39,159 nucleotides of DNA from Candidatus Magasanikiibacteriota bacterium (GTDB taxonomy: Bacteria; Patescibacteriota; Patescibacteriia; Magasanikbacterales; GWA2-37-8): positions 1-39,159 of the forward strand of contig JACRFW010000021.1 in the NCBI GenBank assembly GCA_016234265.1, given 5' to 3'. Position 1 is the first letter of the stretch. The number at the start of each line of letters is the position of its first letter. The translations under genes and the position numbers were made by a program. A model generated the notes under the pieces. The model had not been told where the DNA came from, ran no database searches, and was given only the letters and a program-made list of their open reading frames with translations. Below are positions 1 through 9,300 of the stretch, piece after piece.

Positions 1-84
1 AGGCTGCAACTCGCCTGCATGAAGTAGGAATCGCTAGTAAACGCCTATCAGCCACGGGGCGTTGAATACGTTCTCGGGTCTTGT

Positions 85-1081
85 ACTCGGATCGCTTGGC
101 AGCGACAGAGAAAAAGATGTGCAAATCATCTGCGGCGAATTGAAACGCCGAAAGCAGAGGGCACGTTTTATCCGCGAGGATACAACGAAGGGCCCATAAG
201 CATTTTACAGCTTGAGTTCACGCAATAATAGTTATATGGTTGACGACCCATTTGTGAGTACATGGGGAAGTCTTTCAATACAAATACCATTTAACTATCG
301 GTGAACCGGAGATGTAAGAAAATGTTCTCTTTCGTAACCCAAGGAGATCTGGCATACTCCTCGTAAAGTTTTCCACAAGACAGCCTGTCTGTTCTGTGGT
401 AAACTAACCCCGAGGTAGAGTAAGAAGTAATTCTTAATCAACGGTATGCCAGAAGTCTGCAGAGTTCGTAGTACCAACCGGAAGCCGTTTAGGCGTAATC
501 CTAAACTTAAGCCGCCGGTTGGGAAGGAACAAATCCAACTAAAACCGCTCAATCCGCATTATATTGCTGGATTTATAGACGGAGAGGGTTCGTTTTCGGT
601 GAGTATCAATCACCATAAAACCCTTAAAAGTGGTATTGAAATCAAGCCGGAGTTTGAAATAGAGCTTCGTGCTGATGATAGAGAAATTCTTGAACGCATT
701 GTTGTCACCATTGGTTGCGGAAAAATTTATGACTGTTCTTACGAACGTTATGGATGGTTTCCACACGCCAAATTCAAGGTGACCAGCGCGAGAGATTTGG
801 AAGAAAGGGTTTTTCCTTTTCTTGATCAATATCCTTTGCAAGCGAAGAAGCGCAAAGTCTATATCCTATTTCGCGAAATTGTTCTTATGATCAGAAGTAA
901 GCAACATTTAAAAGAAAAAGGATTTGAAAAGATACAGCAATTACGGAATGAAATGCGTGAATTTGGCAAGAAGCATAACTTCGTTGACAAATTTAATGCC
1001 AAGTTGGAAGCCGCCAGGATACGGGAAAGCCGTTCGTCCGGTGGCGTCTGACAATAAGTTAGTAATAATTTATTTGACCAG
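85..1081 (+). other. Intron in 16S rRNA (probable group I) carrying a homing endonuclease ORF
   Basis: Separates conserved 16S blocks near E. coli ~1391-1395. A possible P1 pairs exon UUGUAC (81-86) with intron GUGCAA (119-124), placing a U84.G121 wobble at the 5' splice site. The 3' boundary (after G1081) is approximate because the spliced junction does not exactly restore the consensus. Confidence 0.8.
446..1051 (+). CDS. LAGLIDADG homing endonuclease (intron-encoded)
   Basis: Motif IAGFIDGEGSFSVSI; ~200 aa single-motif architecture; located inside the 16S intron. Start codon uncertain. Confidence 0.9.
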   Translation: MPEVCRVRSTNRKPFRRNPKLKPPVGKEQIQLKPLNPHYIAGFIDGEGSFSVSINHHKTLKSGIEIKPEFEIELRADDREILERIVVTIGCGKIYDCSYERYGWFPHAKFKVTSARDLEERVFPFLDQYPLQAKKRKVYILFREIVLMIRSKQHLKEKGFEKIQQLRNEMREFGKKHNFVDKFNAKLEAARIRESRSSGGV

Positions 1082-1286
1082 AAAACCGCCCGTCACACCA
1101 CGGGAGTTGGCAATGCCCAAAGTCCCGACCTAGTCGGGATTAAGGCAGGGTCAATGACTAGGGTGAAGTCGTAACAAGGCATGGGTAGCGGAAGCTGCTC
1201 ATGGATCACCTCCTTTCTGGAGATACTTAGTCGAAAGACTATGATTTCCGTCGAACACTCCGACGTAAAAAGTCGGAGATGTAAGA

Positions 1287-1330
1287 CCCGCCCGCCATGC
1301 AAGCCTGGCTTGCTAGGCGTTGCGGGCAGG
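1287..1330. repeat. GC-rich imperfect palindrome in the 16S downstream spacer
   Basis: cccgcccgccatgcaagcc-t-ggcttgctaggcgttgcgggcagg; perfect core gcaagcc/ggcttgc. Confidence 0.6.
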
Positions 1331-1433
1331 TAGATAGTATGCGTTTTTTTGCTAACGACGAGACTATCCGCGCAAGCGGAGAGTCCGACGTTATCAATCC
1401 CGCCTCGGCGGGAGTCACGTCCGTGTTGTCAAG

Positions 1434-1461
1434 AAAAACTCACCGTCATTGGTGAGTTTTT
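1434..1461 (+). terminator. Rho-independent terminator after 16S
   Basis: Perfect 11-bp stem aaaaactcacc / ggtgagttttt with 6-nt loop and T-tract. Confidence 0.85.
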
Positions 1462-1530
1462 GTTAAATTAGCAAATAAGTCATGTGTTGACTTTATTCAT
1501 CTTTTTACATATACTGTCCCTATCTATTTA

Positions 1531-1607
1531 GGGCGGCTAGCTCAGTTGGTTAGAGCGTCACATTGACATTGTGAAGGTCAGAGGTTCAACTCCTCTGTCG
1601 CCCACCA
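1531..1607 (+). tRNA. tRNA-Val (anticodon GAC), CCA encoded
   Basis: Full cloverleaf; anticodon loop UUGACAU; acceptor GGGCGGC/GUCGCCC; ACCA end. Confidence 0.95.
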
Positions 1608-1628
1608 GCCTGTGTTTAGTGGATAAAA

Positions 1629-1702
1629 GGGCATGTAGCTCAGATGGTTAGAGCGCGTCACTGATAATGACGAGGTCCCAAGTTCAACTCTTGGCATGCC
1701 CA
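1629..1702 (+). tRNA. tRNA-Ile (anticodon GAT), CCA not encoded
   Basis: Full cloverleaf; anticodon loop CUGAUAA; acceptor GGGCAUG/CAUGCCC; discriminator A followed by cat. Confidence 0.95.
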
Positions 1703-1752
1703 CATGAAGTTTAAAGTGAAAAGTGCAAATTTGCTGGGGGAGCTTGATTGAT

Positions 1753-1781
1753 TTGCCAAATGTAAAATTATGCGCTATAAT
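1753..1781 (+). promoter_or_regulatory. Sigma70-like promoter upstream of lepB
   Basis: TTGCCA (1753-1758), 17-bp spacer, TATAAT (1776-1781). Confidence 0.6.
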
Positions 1782-1811
1782 AGCCCTGAAATAGAGAGTA
1801 ACTAATTAACT

Positions 1812-2444
1812 ATGACTGAAGAAAAAGAAGTCGGTCAGTTTGAGTTTAAACCGGCTACGGGAGCGCCAGTGCCGCCGGAGAGTTCGCGGGCCCAGGCGTT
1901 TGGCATCTTCATAGTGGAACTTATCAAAGTGGGGCTCTTGGCGGCGCTCACTATCGGGCTGATCAGATATTTTTTGTTTAAGCCGTTCTATGTGAAAGGC
2001 GCTTCCATGGAGCCGAATTTTTATGACCACGAGTATCTGATTGTTGATGAACTTAGTTACCGTTTTCGCGCTCCGGCGCGCGGCGAAGTAGTGGTGTTCC
2101 ATTATCCCGGCAATCCGAAGGAATATTTTTTGAAACGCGTCATTGGTCTGCCCGGCGAGCGTGTGAAAATTTCCGAAGGGCATGTGACCATTTATAATCC
2201 GGAACATCCGGAAGGAGCGGCGGTGGAGGAATCATATTTGCCGAAAGATCTGGCCACCGTTGGCGAGGAAATCACCACTCTCGGCGACAAGGAATATTTC
2301 GTGTTGGGCGATAACCGTCCGAATAGTTACGATTCGCGTCGATTTGGTCCGGTTGGTTTAAACGCGATTGTCGGTAGAGCGTGGTTTCGCGGCTGGCCGG
2401 TATCAAGGATACAGACGTTTACCACACCCGGATTTAACTTATAA
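1812..2444 (+). CDS. lepB: Signal peptidase I
   Basis: GASMEPNFYDHEYLIVDE (catalytic Ser region), LKRVIGLPGERV (Lys region), VLGDNRPNSYDSRRFGPV; N-terminal TM. Confidence 0.95.
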   Translation: MTEEKEVGQFEFKPATGAPVPPESSRAQAFGIFIVELIKVGLLAALTIGLIRYFLFKPFYVKGASMEPNFYDHEYLIVDELSYRFRAPARGEVVVFHYPGNPKEYFLKRVIGLPGERVKISEGHVTIYNPEHPEGAAVEESYLPKDLATVGEEITTLGDKEYFVLGDNRPNSYDSRRFGPVGLNAIVGRAWFRGWPVSRIQTFTTPGFNL

Positions 2445-2465
2445 GTAAGGAAGAGCCAGCTTTTT

Positions 2466-3944
2466 ATGAAGCCTAAGAAAAATAAGCCTACAAAACCAGT
2501 AGAGAAAAAAATGACTGTGAAAGATAGAGGAAAAAAGAGCGCAGCCGTTGCCGCGGCGCCGGAAAAGGCGCCGAACAAAAAAACCTATAATGTTCTTCGG
2601 GGCATGCATGACATTTTGCCTAAGGAAGAGAAATACTGGAAACTGGTGTCCCAGGCCGCTGAAAGTCTGGCTGAATATTTTCAGTTCGGACGCATTGAAA
2701 CGCCGCTCTTGGAAGAAACCAGCCTGTTTGTGCGTTCCATTGGACGGGGGACTGACGTGGTGGATAAAGAAATGTACAGTTTTGAAGATCGCGACGGAGC
2801 GCGGGTGTGTTTACGCCCAGAGGCCACTGCTTCGGTGGTGCGCGCCTACATTGGCAACGGCATGTGGAACATGACCCAACCAATCAAGGTGTGGTACCAG
2901 GGGCCGATGTTCCGCCATGACCGGCCGCAAGCCGGACGCTACCGGGAATTTTTTCAGGCGGGTTTTGAAACGCTCGGTGCCAAAGACCCCTCGGCCGATG
3001 CCGAGCTTATTTTGGTAGCGTATAGCTTCTTTAAAGATATTGGGCTTCCCGTCACCGTCGCCATTAACAGCATCGGCACTCCGGAAGAGCGCGAGCGCTA
3101 TATCAATGAGCTAACAAGCTACTATCGCAGCAAGCGGAGCTATTTGTGCGAAGAATGCCGCGCCCGGCTCGCCAAGAACCCGCTGCGCCTGTTGGATTGT
3201 AAAGAGGCCGGGTGCCAGCCGGTGAAAGAGTCAGCGCCGCAGATAGTTGATTGGCTGACCGAGGAATCAAGGAGTTATTTCATGAAAGTTCTGGAATATC
3301 TTGATGAACTCTCCATCCCCTATATGCTCACGCCGACTCTGGTGCGCGGGCTGGATTATTACACGCACACTGTTTTTGAGATATATCCGGTTTTAAACAA
3401 ACCAGACAATCAAGCTGAACAAACCCAGCCAGGCCAGCCGCGCGAGCTTGGCTCGGCGGGCAGCCCAGACCTGCCTGCCGGCAGGCAGGGCGCGGTCGCC
3501 GGCGGCGGGCGTTATGATCTTTTGATTGAAGAATTGGGGGGTCGTCCGGCCCCGGCGGCCGGGGTGGCAATTGGCATTGAGCGGGCCATCGTCGCGCTGA
3601 AGGCTTATAACGAGGAGAATAAGATTGTTTTCAGTGAGCCGAAGTTTACTATCTTTTTTGCTCAACTGGGCGATGAAGCCAAACGGCGCGCTCTTAAGAT
3701 CATCACAGATTTGCGGGGGAGCGGGATCCGCGTTGCCTTTAATTTCTTTAAGAATTCTCTCAAGACTCAACTGGAGACGGCCAACAGCCTCGGGGTGGCG
3801 TATGTGGTGATTTTGGGGCAGAAAGAAGTGCAAGATAAGACGGTTATTGTTCGCGACATGGAGTCTGGCGTGCAGGAAATTGTTGACCAGAAAAAGTTGG
3901 AACATATTCTGAAAAAAAAATTGGAAACTGAAAGCGGTAAATAG
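2466..3944 (+). CDS. hisS: Histidyl-tRNA synthetase with lysine-rich N-terminal extension
   Basis: GMHDILPKE, YQGPMFRHDRPQAGRYREFFQ, LVRGLDYYTHTVFE, GAVAGGGRYD motifs. Confidence 0.95.
   Translation: MKPKKNKPTKPVEKKMTVKDRGKKSAAVAAAPEKAPNKKTYNVLRGMHDILPKEEKYWKLVSQAAESLAEYFQFGRIETPLLEETSLFVRSIGRGTDVVDKEMYSFEDRDGARVCLRPEATASVVRAYIGNGMWNMTQPIKVWYQGPMFRHDRPQAGRYREFFQAGFETLGAKDPSADAELILVAYSFFKDIGLPVTVAINSIGTPEERERYINELTSYYRSKRSYLCEECRARLAKNPLRLLDCKEAGCQPVKESAPQIVDWLTEESRSYFMKVLEYLDELSIPYMLTPTLVRGLDYYTHTVFEIYPVLNKPDNQAEQTQPGQPRELGSAGSPDLPAGRQGAVAGGGRYDLLIEELGGRPAPAAGVAIGIERAIVALKAYNEENKIVFSEPKFTIFFAQLGDEAKRRALKIITDLRGSGIRVAFNFFKNSLKTQLETANSLGVAYVVILGQKEVQDKTVIVRDMESGVQEIVDQKKLEHILKKKLETESGK
3470..3489. 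repeat. 20-bp perfect palindrome inserted in hisS
   Basis: cctgcctgccggcaggcagg; translates in frame as the core of DLPAGRQG. Confidence 0.85.
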
Positions 3945-3966
3945 TCTGGAGAAACAGTGGTGGCGT

Positions 3967-3995
3967 TTGACGGCCGGCATTTTTCGCGTTATACT
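3967..3995 (+). promoter_or_regulatory. Sigma70-like promoter upstream of rpsU
   Basis: TTGACG (3967-3972), 17-bp spacer, TATACT (3990-3995). Confidence 0.65.
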
Positions 3996-4040
3996 AGTAG
4001 TAGATACTATGTATTTTATTTAAGAAACGGAGGTGAAATT

Positions 4041-4286
4041 GTGGCAGGAATTAAGCGCAGGAAAAACGAATCATTTGAAGCGTACATGCGCCGGGTGAAA
4101 AAGATCTGGCAGCAGTCCGGCAAAGTATTGCAAGTGAAGAAAACGCAATTTTTTGCGGGAGAAAAGAGCCGGAACGTCCGCCGGAAAAGTGCCTTGCACC
4201 GCTTAGCGGTGGCGGGGAAAATGGCTTACCTGAAAAAGATCGGCCGTCTGCCGGAAGATACGTTCAAAAAGAAATTTAGTCGTTAA
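4041..4286 (+). CDS. rpsU: 30S ribosomal protein bS21 (GTG start)
   Basis: AGIKRRKNESFEAYMRRVKK, basic ~80 aa; SD ggaggtg upstream of GTG 4041. The longer ORF from 3957 overlaps the promoter. Confidence 0.85.
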   Translation: MAGIKRRKNESFEAYMRRVKKIWQQSGKVLQVKKTQFFAGEKSRNVRRKSALHRLAVAGKMAYLKKIGRLPEDTFKKKFSR

Positions 4287-4329
4287 ACTCCTTGGTGTCC
4301 CAGGGAGGTGTTATTGAATCCATTGTCCC

Positions 4330-6354
4330 ATGCTTCAATGGAGCTTTCCACATAATGGAGACAGTTACGGAACAAAAACCACCGCTAGGCTCTGGTTAGT
4401 TTTAGCGGTGTTTTTTTGTTTTTTACTGGTTCCTTTTCGTCCGGTTGCCGCCCAAAGCATTGCCGCTCCCGACAGCAGTTTGAATAAAGGCGTGGCAGTT
4501 ATCCAGCAACCGCTCGGGCTCCCGGCCACTGATATCCGTCTGATCATCGCCAATATTATTCGGGTGGCGCTCGGGCTCATTGGCTTGGTGCTCTTGGTGC
4601 TTTTTCTCTACGGCGGGTATTTATACATGACGAGCGGGGGCAACGAAGAACAAGTGGCTTCAGCCAAAAAAATTCTCATTAATGCCACTATCGGTCTGGG
4701 TATTATTTTAAGCGCGTATGCTATCGTAGTTTTTGCTATGCGGCTTTTGGGTTTGAGCGGTCTCATAGGGCCAGGTGGCGGTGGCGGGCTGACCGCGCCG
4801 GGGGAGGAAAATTTTCGCGGCTCGGGCGCGCTGGGCGCGATTATTAAAGATCACTACCCGGGCCGCAACCAGAAAGATGTCCCCCGCAACACGAAGATCG
4901 TGATTACCTTCCGTAGGCCGATAAATCCGGATAGCTTTATTGTCAACAGCAATCAGAGTAAAGATAGTAGCGGCAACCCGATCTATGGCGATTGTCTGAA
5001 TCAGGGCGCCGGGATGAACTGGGAAACGGATTGCGATCAGATTAAAAGCGGCGCGAGCTATATTGTTGTCACGAGGGCCGATACGAACGAGGTCATTCGC
5101 GGCGCGGCCGTTTTGGCGAGTTATGAAAACGGAAAATTGTCTACGGTGGTGATTCGGCCATATGATACGCTGGGGTCGGCGATTGACAAAGTGGCCTATC
5201 GTGTTCACATTGGCGGCGGTATCACAATAAATGATTCGGCGAACGGCAACCCATCTATTTTTGCCGGCCGGAGCGCCGGGCGCGATTTTTACGAATGGAA
5301 TTTTACCACCGACACCACGCTTGACAACACCCCGCCTCGGGTCAGCAGTGTTTTTCCGGCAGCGAAGACAACCGAGGCGAAGAACAGCGCGATTCAGATT
5401 GATTTTAGCGAAGCGATGGACCCGATCGGTCTGCAGGGGGCATTTACCTCAACCGTCTCGGGCTACTATGCTCTGCGCGGGAACGAGATTTTTTTGAAGA
5501 GCGGGAAGAGCGGTTTGCCAGCCGGCACTTTCCATTTGACCAACGGGTACCGGACGCTGGAGTTCACGCCGAGCAAGGAGTGCGGTGAAAATGCCTGCGG
5601 CGGCAAAGTGTATTGCCTGCCGGTGTGTGATTTAGCGGGGGCCAACTGTCGCCAGGACGACTACGAAATTCTGGTGAAAGCGGCACAAACTTTTTCTGCT
5701 AATTCATTTGAATCAGCGCCTTTTTCCGGAGCGATGGATTTGGCCGGCAACGCGCTGGACGGCAACGGCGACGGGAAAGTGCAGGTCGCCGGCACCGCCG
5801 CCTCAGTGTTCCCCGGTCAGGAAACGCCCGACAACTATTTTTGGGGTTTTATATTGAATGATACGGTTGACGTCACCGCGCCCTATATTCAACGGGTATT
5901 TCCCGGCGTAGACGCCGATTACGTTTCCGCTAACGCGGATTTTGGGTTGGTATTCAGCAAACGCATGCTGGCCGACCCGATGTATACTATTGGCGTAGAG
6001 GAGCAGCCGGCGCCAAAAGAGTCGCTCTGCCGTGTGCCGAGAATGTTTTTTGACCTCGCTAATGGCACTACCCTGACGCGTTTGGAACATTGCCCTTTTG
6101 TTGATACGGAGCGGCGTTATTACTTCCCCACGGTTGATTCACGAGTGGAGGATGTTCATTTTAATTGTTTTTATCCCGGCAAGGGGCCGCTCGGGAACGA
6201 CCCGACAACAAAAGAATCGCTGGTCTGCGATAGCCAGCATTTGAGCCAGTGCTGCGCGGTGAATGCGGCCGCGGCGCCCTTCTGTTGCAATGGAGCCGCC
6301 AATTTAACGGATCAAAAAGCGTGTTTAGCTAATTTGCGAGCTAATAGCCCGTGA
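4330..6354 (+). CDS. Exported protein: signal peptide, VirB2/TrbC-pilin-like two-TM domain, Big_5-like ectodomain
   Basis: ATDIRLIIANIIRVALGLIGLVLLVLFLYGGYLYMTSGGNEEQVASAKKILINATIGLGIILSAYAIVVFAMRLLG, then DNTPPRVSSVFPAAKTTEAKNSAIQIDFSEAMD; Cys-rich C-terminus. Confidence 0.8.
   Translation: MLQWSFPHNGDSYGTKTTARLWLVLAVFFCFLLVPFRPVAAQSIAAPDSSLNKGVAVIQQPLGLPATDIRLIIANIIRVALGLIGLVLLVLFLYGGYLYMTSGGNEEQVASAKKILINATIGLGIILSAYAIVVFAMRLLGLSGLIGPGGGGGLTAPGEENFRGSGALGAIIKDHYPGRNQKDVPRNTKIVITFRRPINPDSFIVNSNQSKDSSGNPIYGDCLNQGAGMNWETDCDQIKSGASYIVVTRADTNEVIRGAAVLASYENGKLSTVVIRPYDTLGSAIDKVAYRVHIGGGITINDSANGNPSIFAGRSAGRDFYEWNFTTDTTLDNTPPRVSSVFPAAKTTEAKNSAIQIDFSEAMDPIGLQGAFTSTVSGYYALRGNEIFLKSGKSGLPAGTFHLTNGYRTLEFTPSKECGENACGGKVYCLPVCDLAGANCRQDDYEILVKAAQTFSANSFESAPFSGAMDLAGNALDGNGDGKVQVAGTAASVFPGQETPDNYFWGFILNDTVDVTAPYIQRVFPGVDADYVSANADFGLVFSKRMLADPMYTIGVEEQPAPKESLCRVPRMFFDLANGTTLTRLEHCPFVDTERRYYFPTVDSRVEDVHFNCFYPGKGPLGNDPTTKESLVCDSQHLSQCCAVNAAAAPFCCNGAANLTDQKACLANLRANSP
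4374..4417 (+). terminator. Rho-independent terminator or attenuator overlapping the 5' end of the next ORF
   Basis: caccgcta (4381-region) / tagcggtg (4403-4410) followed by ttttttt. Confidence 0.7.
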
Positions 6355-6360
6355 TTTTTT

Positions 6361-9300
6361 GTGAGTAAAGCCGCCCGTAATTTGAAAACAATCATTCTGG
6401 TCGCCCTTTTGGTAATCGGGGCGGGGTTTTTTGTCGCCCAGGGGGCGCGGGCTCAAACGATAAGTTCCAATGATTTAGGAATCAGTTACGGCGCCGCCAC
6501 CGGGCTCGGAGCTACCGACATACGTTTAACGATCGCGAGAATTATTCGGGCGGCTCTGGGATTTCTCGGGGTAATAGCGGTGATGGTAATTTTGTATGGT
6601 GGTTTTCTCTACATGACGGCTGGGGGGAACGAAGAGAAGGTATCCGAAGCGAAAAAGATTTTAATTAACGGAGCGATCGGTCTCGTTATTATTTTATCGG
6701 CCTTTTCCATCGCGAGTTTTGTCGTGAGTAAATTGACGGGCGCGACCACCGGAGCAGAGCCGGGAACAGGCGGGGGCGGCGGAGGCGGCAGCGGTGGTGG
6801 TTTTCTTTCCAATGTTTTTTACGTGAGCAGTCTGCCGCAAGCCGGGGCGGTATGTCTTCGTAATATTAGTCTGCTGGTTGTTTTTAGTAAGGAGGTTGAT
6901 GTCACCACGCTCGGAGGAAACATCGTCGTGACGGATCAAAGCGCGAATAACGTGGAGGTAGCCGGAGGCTGGAAGTACGGCCAGACAAAAAACATGGCCA
7001 TATTCGCTCCCAATGGGCCGTGCGCGCCGAGCGCCGGGAATGATTGCTATAAGCCGGAGACAGCCTATAATTTGGTATTCAAAAATGCCGCCGGCGTAAA
7101 GACGCTTGATAAAAATCCTGAGTTAACCCTTAATTGCCGGTACAAAGCCGGCTGTGGGCCGGTGCCTTTCAAGAGCGGCCTCGGGGTGGACCGTTTGCCG
7201 CCTACGGTGACCATAACATACCCGGTGTCCGATACTATTTTAGAGCCCGGGACAACGGTGCCGGTGAAGTTGCATTACTCTGATGATAATGGCGTACAGA
7301 ATTTGTCGTTGTCATACGCCAAGGGGACGAGCGCTGCCACCTTTGTCGGTAGCGCATCCTTTAGCGGTTGTAAGCAGAGTGCGGACGTAACCATCCCGTG
7401 GCCGACCGGCGGTGTTGCCCCCGGCACCTATACGCTGTCGGCAATTGCGACTGATTGGGCCGGCCTTAATGGCACTGATACGCAAGATGCCACCCTTCGT
7501 CCGAACCAGTGCTTTAATGGGGTACAGGATACGAACGAAGCCGCGATTGATTGCGGCGGGACGAGCGGCTGCGGTCTCTGCCAGGGCGGTTCCTGTACCG
7601 CCAACAGTCAGTGCGCGAGCGGGTCCTGTGTGAATGGGATATGCCGCGATGTTATGCGGATTGATAGTTTTTCTCCGGCTTCCGGCGCTCCCGGCACCTT
7701 TGTGACGATTTCCGGCCGATGGTTTGGGGAGACCCCGGGTAAAGTATATTTTGCCACGACCAACCATCCGGCGGCCGGTAATCTGAGCGACTGGAAAGAA
7801 GCGAAAGTAGTAAATTGTGGGAATGTTATTGATAATTGGAGCGAGCGGCAGATTTTAGTTGAGGTGCCGGCCGCGACGGCGGCATCAAGCCCGATCAAGG
7901 TGGAGGCGGCGCCGGTGATGCGGGACGGCCTTACCACCACCCCGGTTGATATAACAAGCAATCATAATTTACCTAATTTTGACGTGACCACGCTCGTTCG
8001 GCCGGGTATTTGTGTTCTTGACCCGAATCATGGCCAGGCGGGTGACCTGGTGGCTATTAGCGGAAAAAATTTTGGCACTCTGAAGAGCGCGAGCGACAAT
8101 ATCACATTTGGAGATATGAAAGCGGCGGTGGCCCAGAATCAAAATGGAACGCCGGCTTGGGCCGCGGAGCGTATCGCTGTCGCCGCGCCAGCCATCGCTT
8201 CCGGGAGTGTCGGGGTGACGGTCACTAAAGACGGCGTGCCGAGCAATAGCGTCCGTTTTTTAGTTGCCGGCGGGGCCGTAGCCACCGAGCCTTTCATCTC
8301 CGGTATTACTCCGGCGCGGGGGGCGGCTGGTGACTATATCACCATCACTGGCGGTAATTTTGGCGACACCATCGGTTCGGTATGGTTTAAAGCCACGCCA
8401 ACCAGTCCGGCAATTATTGGCAGCTTTAACTTCCCTAAAGCCTGCCAGAATAATTTATGGAGCGATAAAAAAATTATCATGAAGTTCCCCGTGAGCAGCG
8501 GGTCGGCCAACACCAATTATTTAGTGCAAATCAATACCGGCAACAACCGGGTCAGCGCCATTGACAGCAATCAAACTTTTACTTTGGAAACTGGCGAGCC
8601 ATCGCCCGGTATTTGTTCTATTACTCCGGTTTCCGGGCCGATACCGTTCCCGGCCGGTCAGACGCTTCGTCTATCGGGCGAATATTTTTTGATCCCCCCG
8701 CCGGGCGGCACCACCGGGGCGCTACCGACCGATGTCTATTTCTGGTCTGGTAGCGGTAACCCCGCCGCCATTGTCGGGCGACCGGTGGCCGATCGTTCCA
8801 GTTCATTTTCAATTACCGCCACCGCTATCACTGTCCGGCCGCCAGATAAGACCATTACCGGCCCGGTATCGGTATATCGCGGGGCAGATCAAAAGATCAG
8901 CAACCCGGTTAACTTCAGCGCCAGCGATTGTCGTGTCAGTACCAACCAGTGTATTGCCGGCAGCCGTTGTTGTTTTTCTGGCGATCAAGCGGGCTTTTGC
9001 AAACCGAACGCCGAACTTTGTGTTGGAGAGACGCGCTCCAGTGGTTATATCTGGCGTTTTTCCACCAAAGACCTGCCGCCGGTACCGCACGTGGTGGAGC
9101 GCTGTGACGCGATCACCGAGAGCGGGGGCGCTCTGCCCACGCCGACGCCCAGCGTTCAGTGGGACGCCAACAACCAAGGCGATCATCACGCCGTGTGTTC
9201 CAGCGCTCTCGCGGTCGTGGAGTTTTCTACCGCTATTGATCAGGCGACGGTCAATGCCCAAAACGTGGCGGTGAATCGCTGTACCAGTGTTGACAGCAAA

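Larger units (their letters stand above)
1..1218 (+). rRNA. rrs: 16S rRNA gene, 3' part, interrupted by an intron (5' exon ~1..84; 3' exon ~1082..1218)
   Basis: Conserved 16S motifs: gtaggaatcgctagtaa, gttctcgggtcttgtac, ccgcccgtcacacca, gaagtcgtaacaagg, and the anti-SD end ggatcacctcctttct. The exons are split between ttgt(act) and accgcccgtc. Confidence 0.95.

Noticed and set aside
295-552. Minus-strand ORF in the 16S intron
   Set aside because: Antisense to the intron core and the LAGLIDADG ORF; no domain features.
3393-3980. 195-aa minus-strand ORF antisense to hisS
   Set aside because: Antisense shadow of a well-supported gene; no recognisable motifs.
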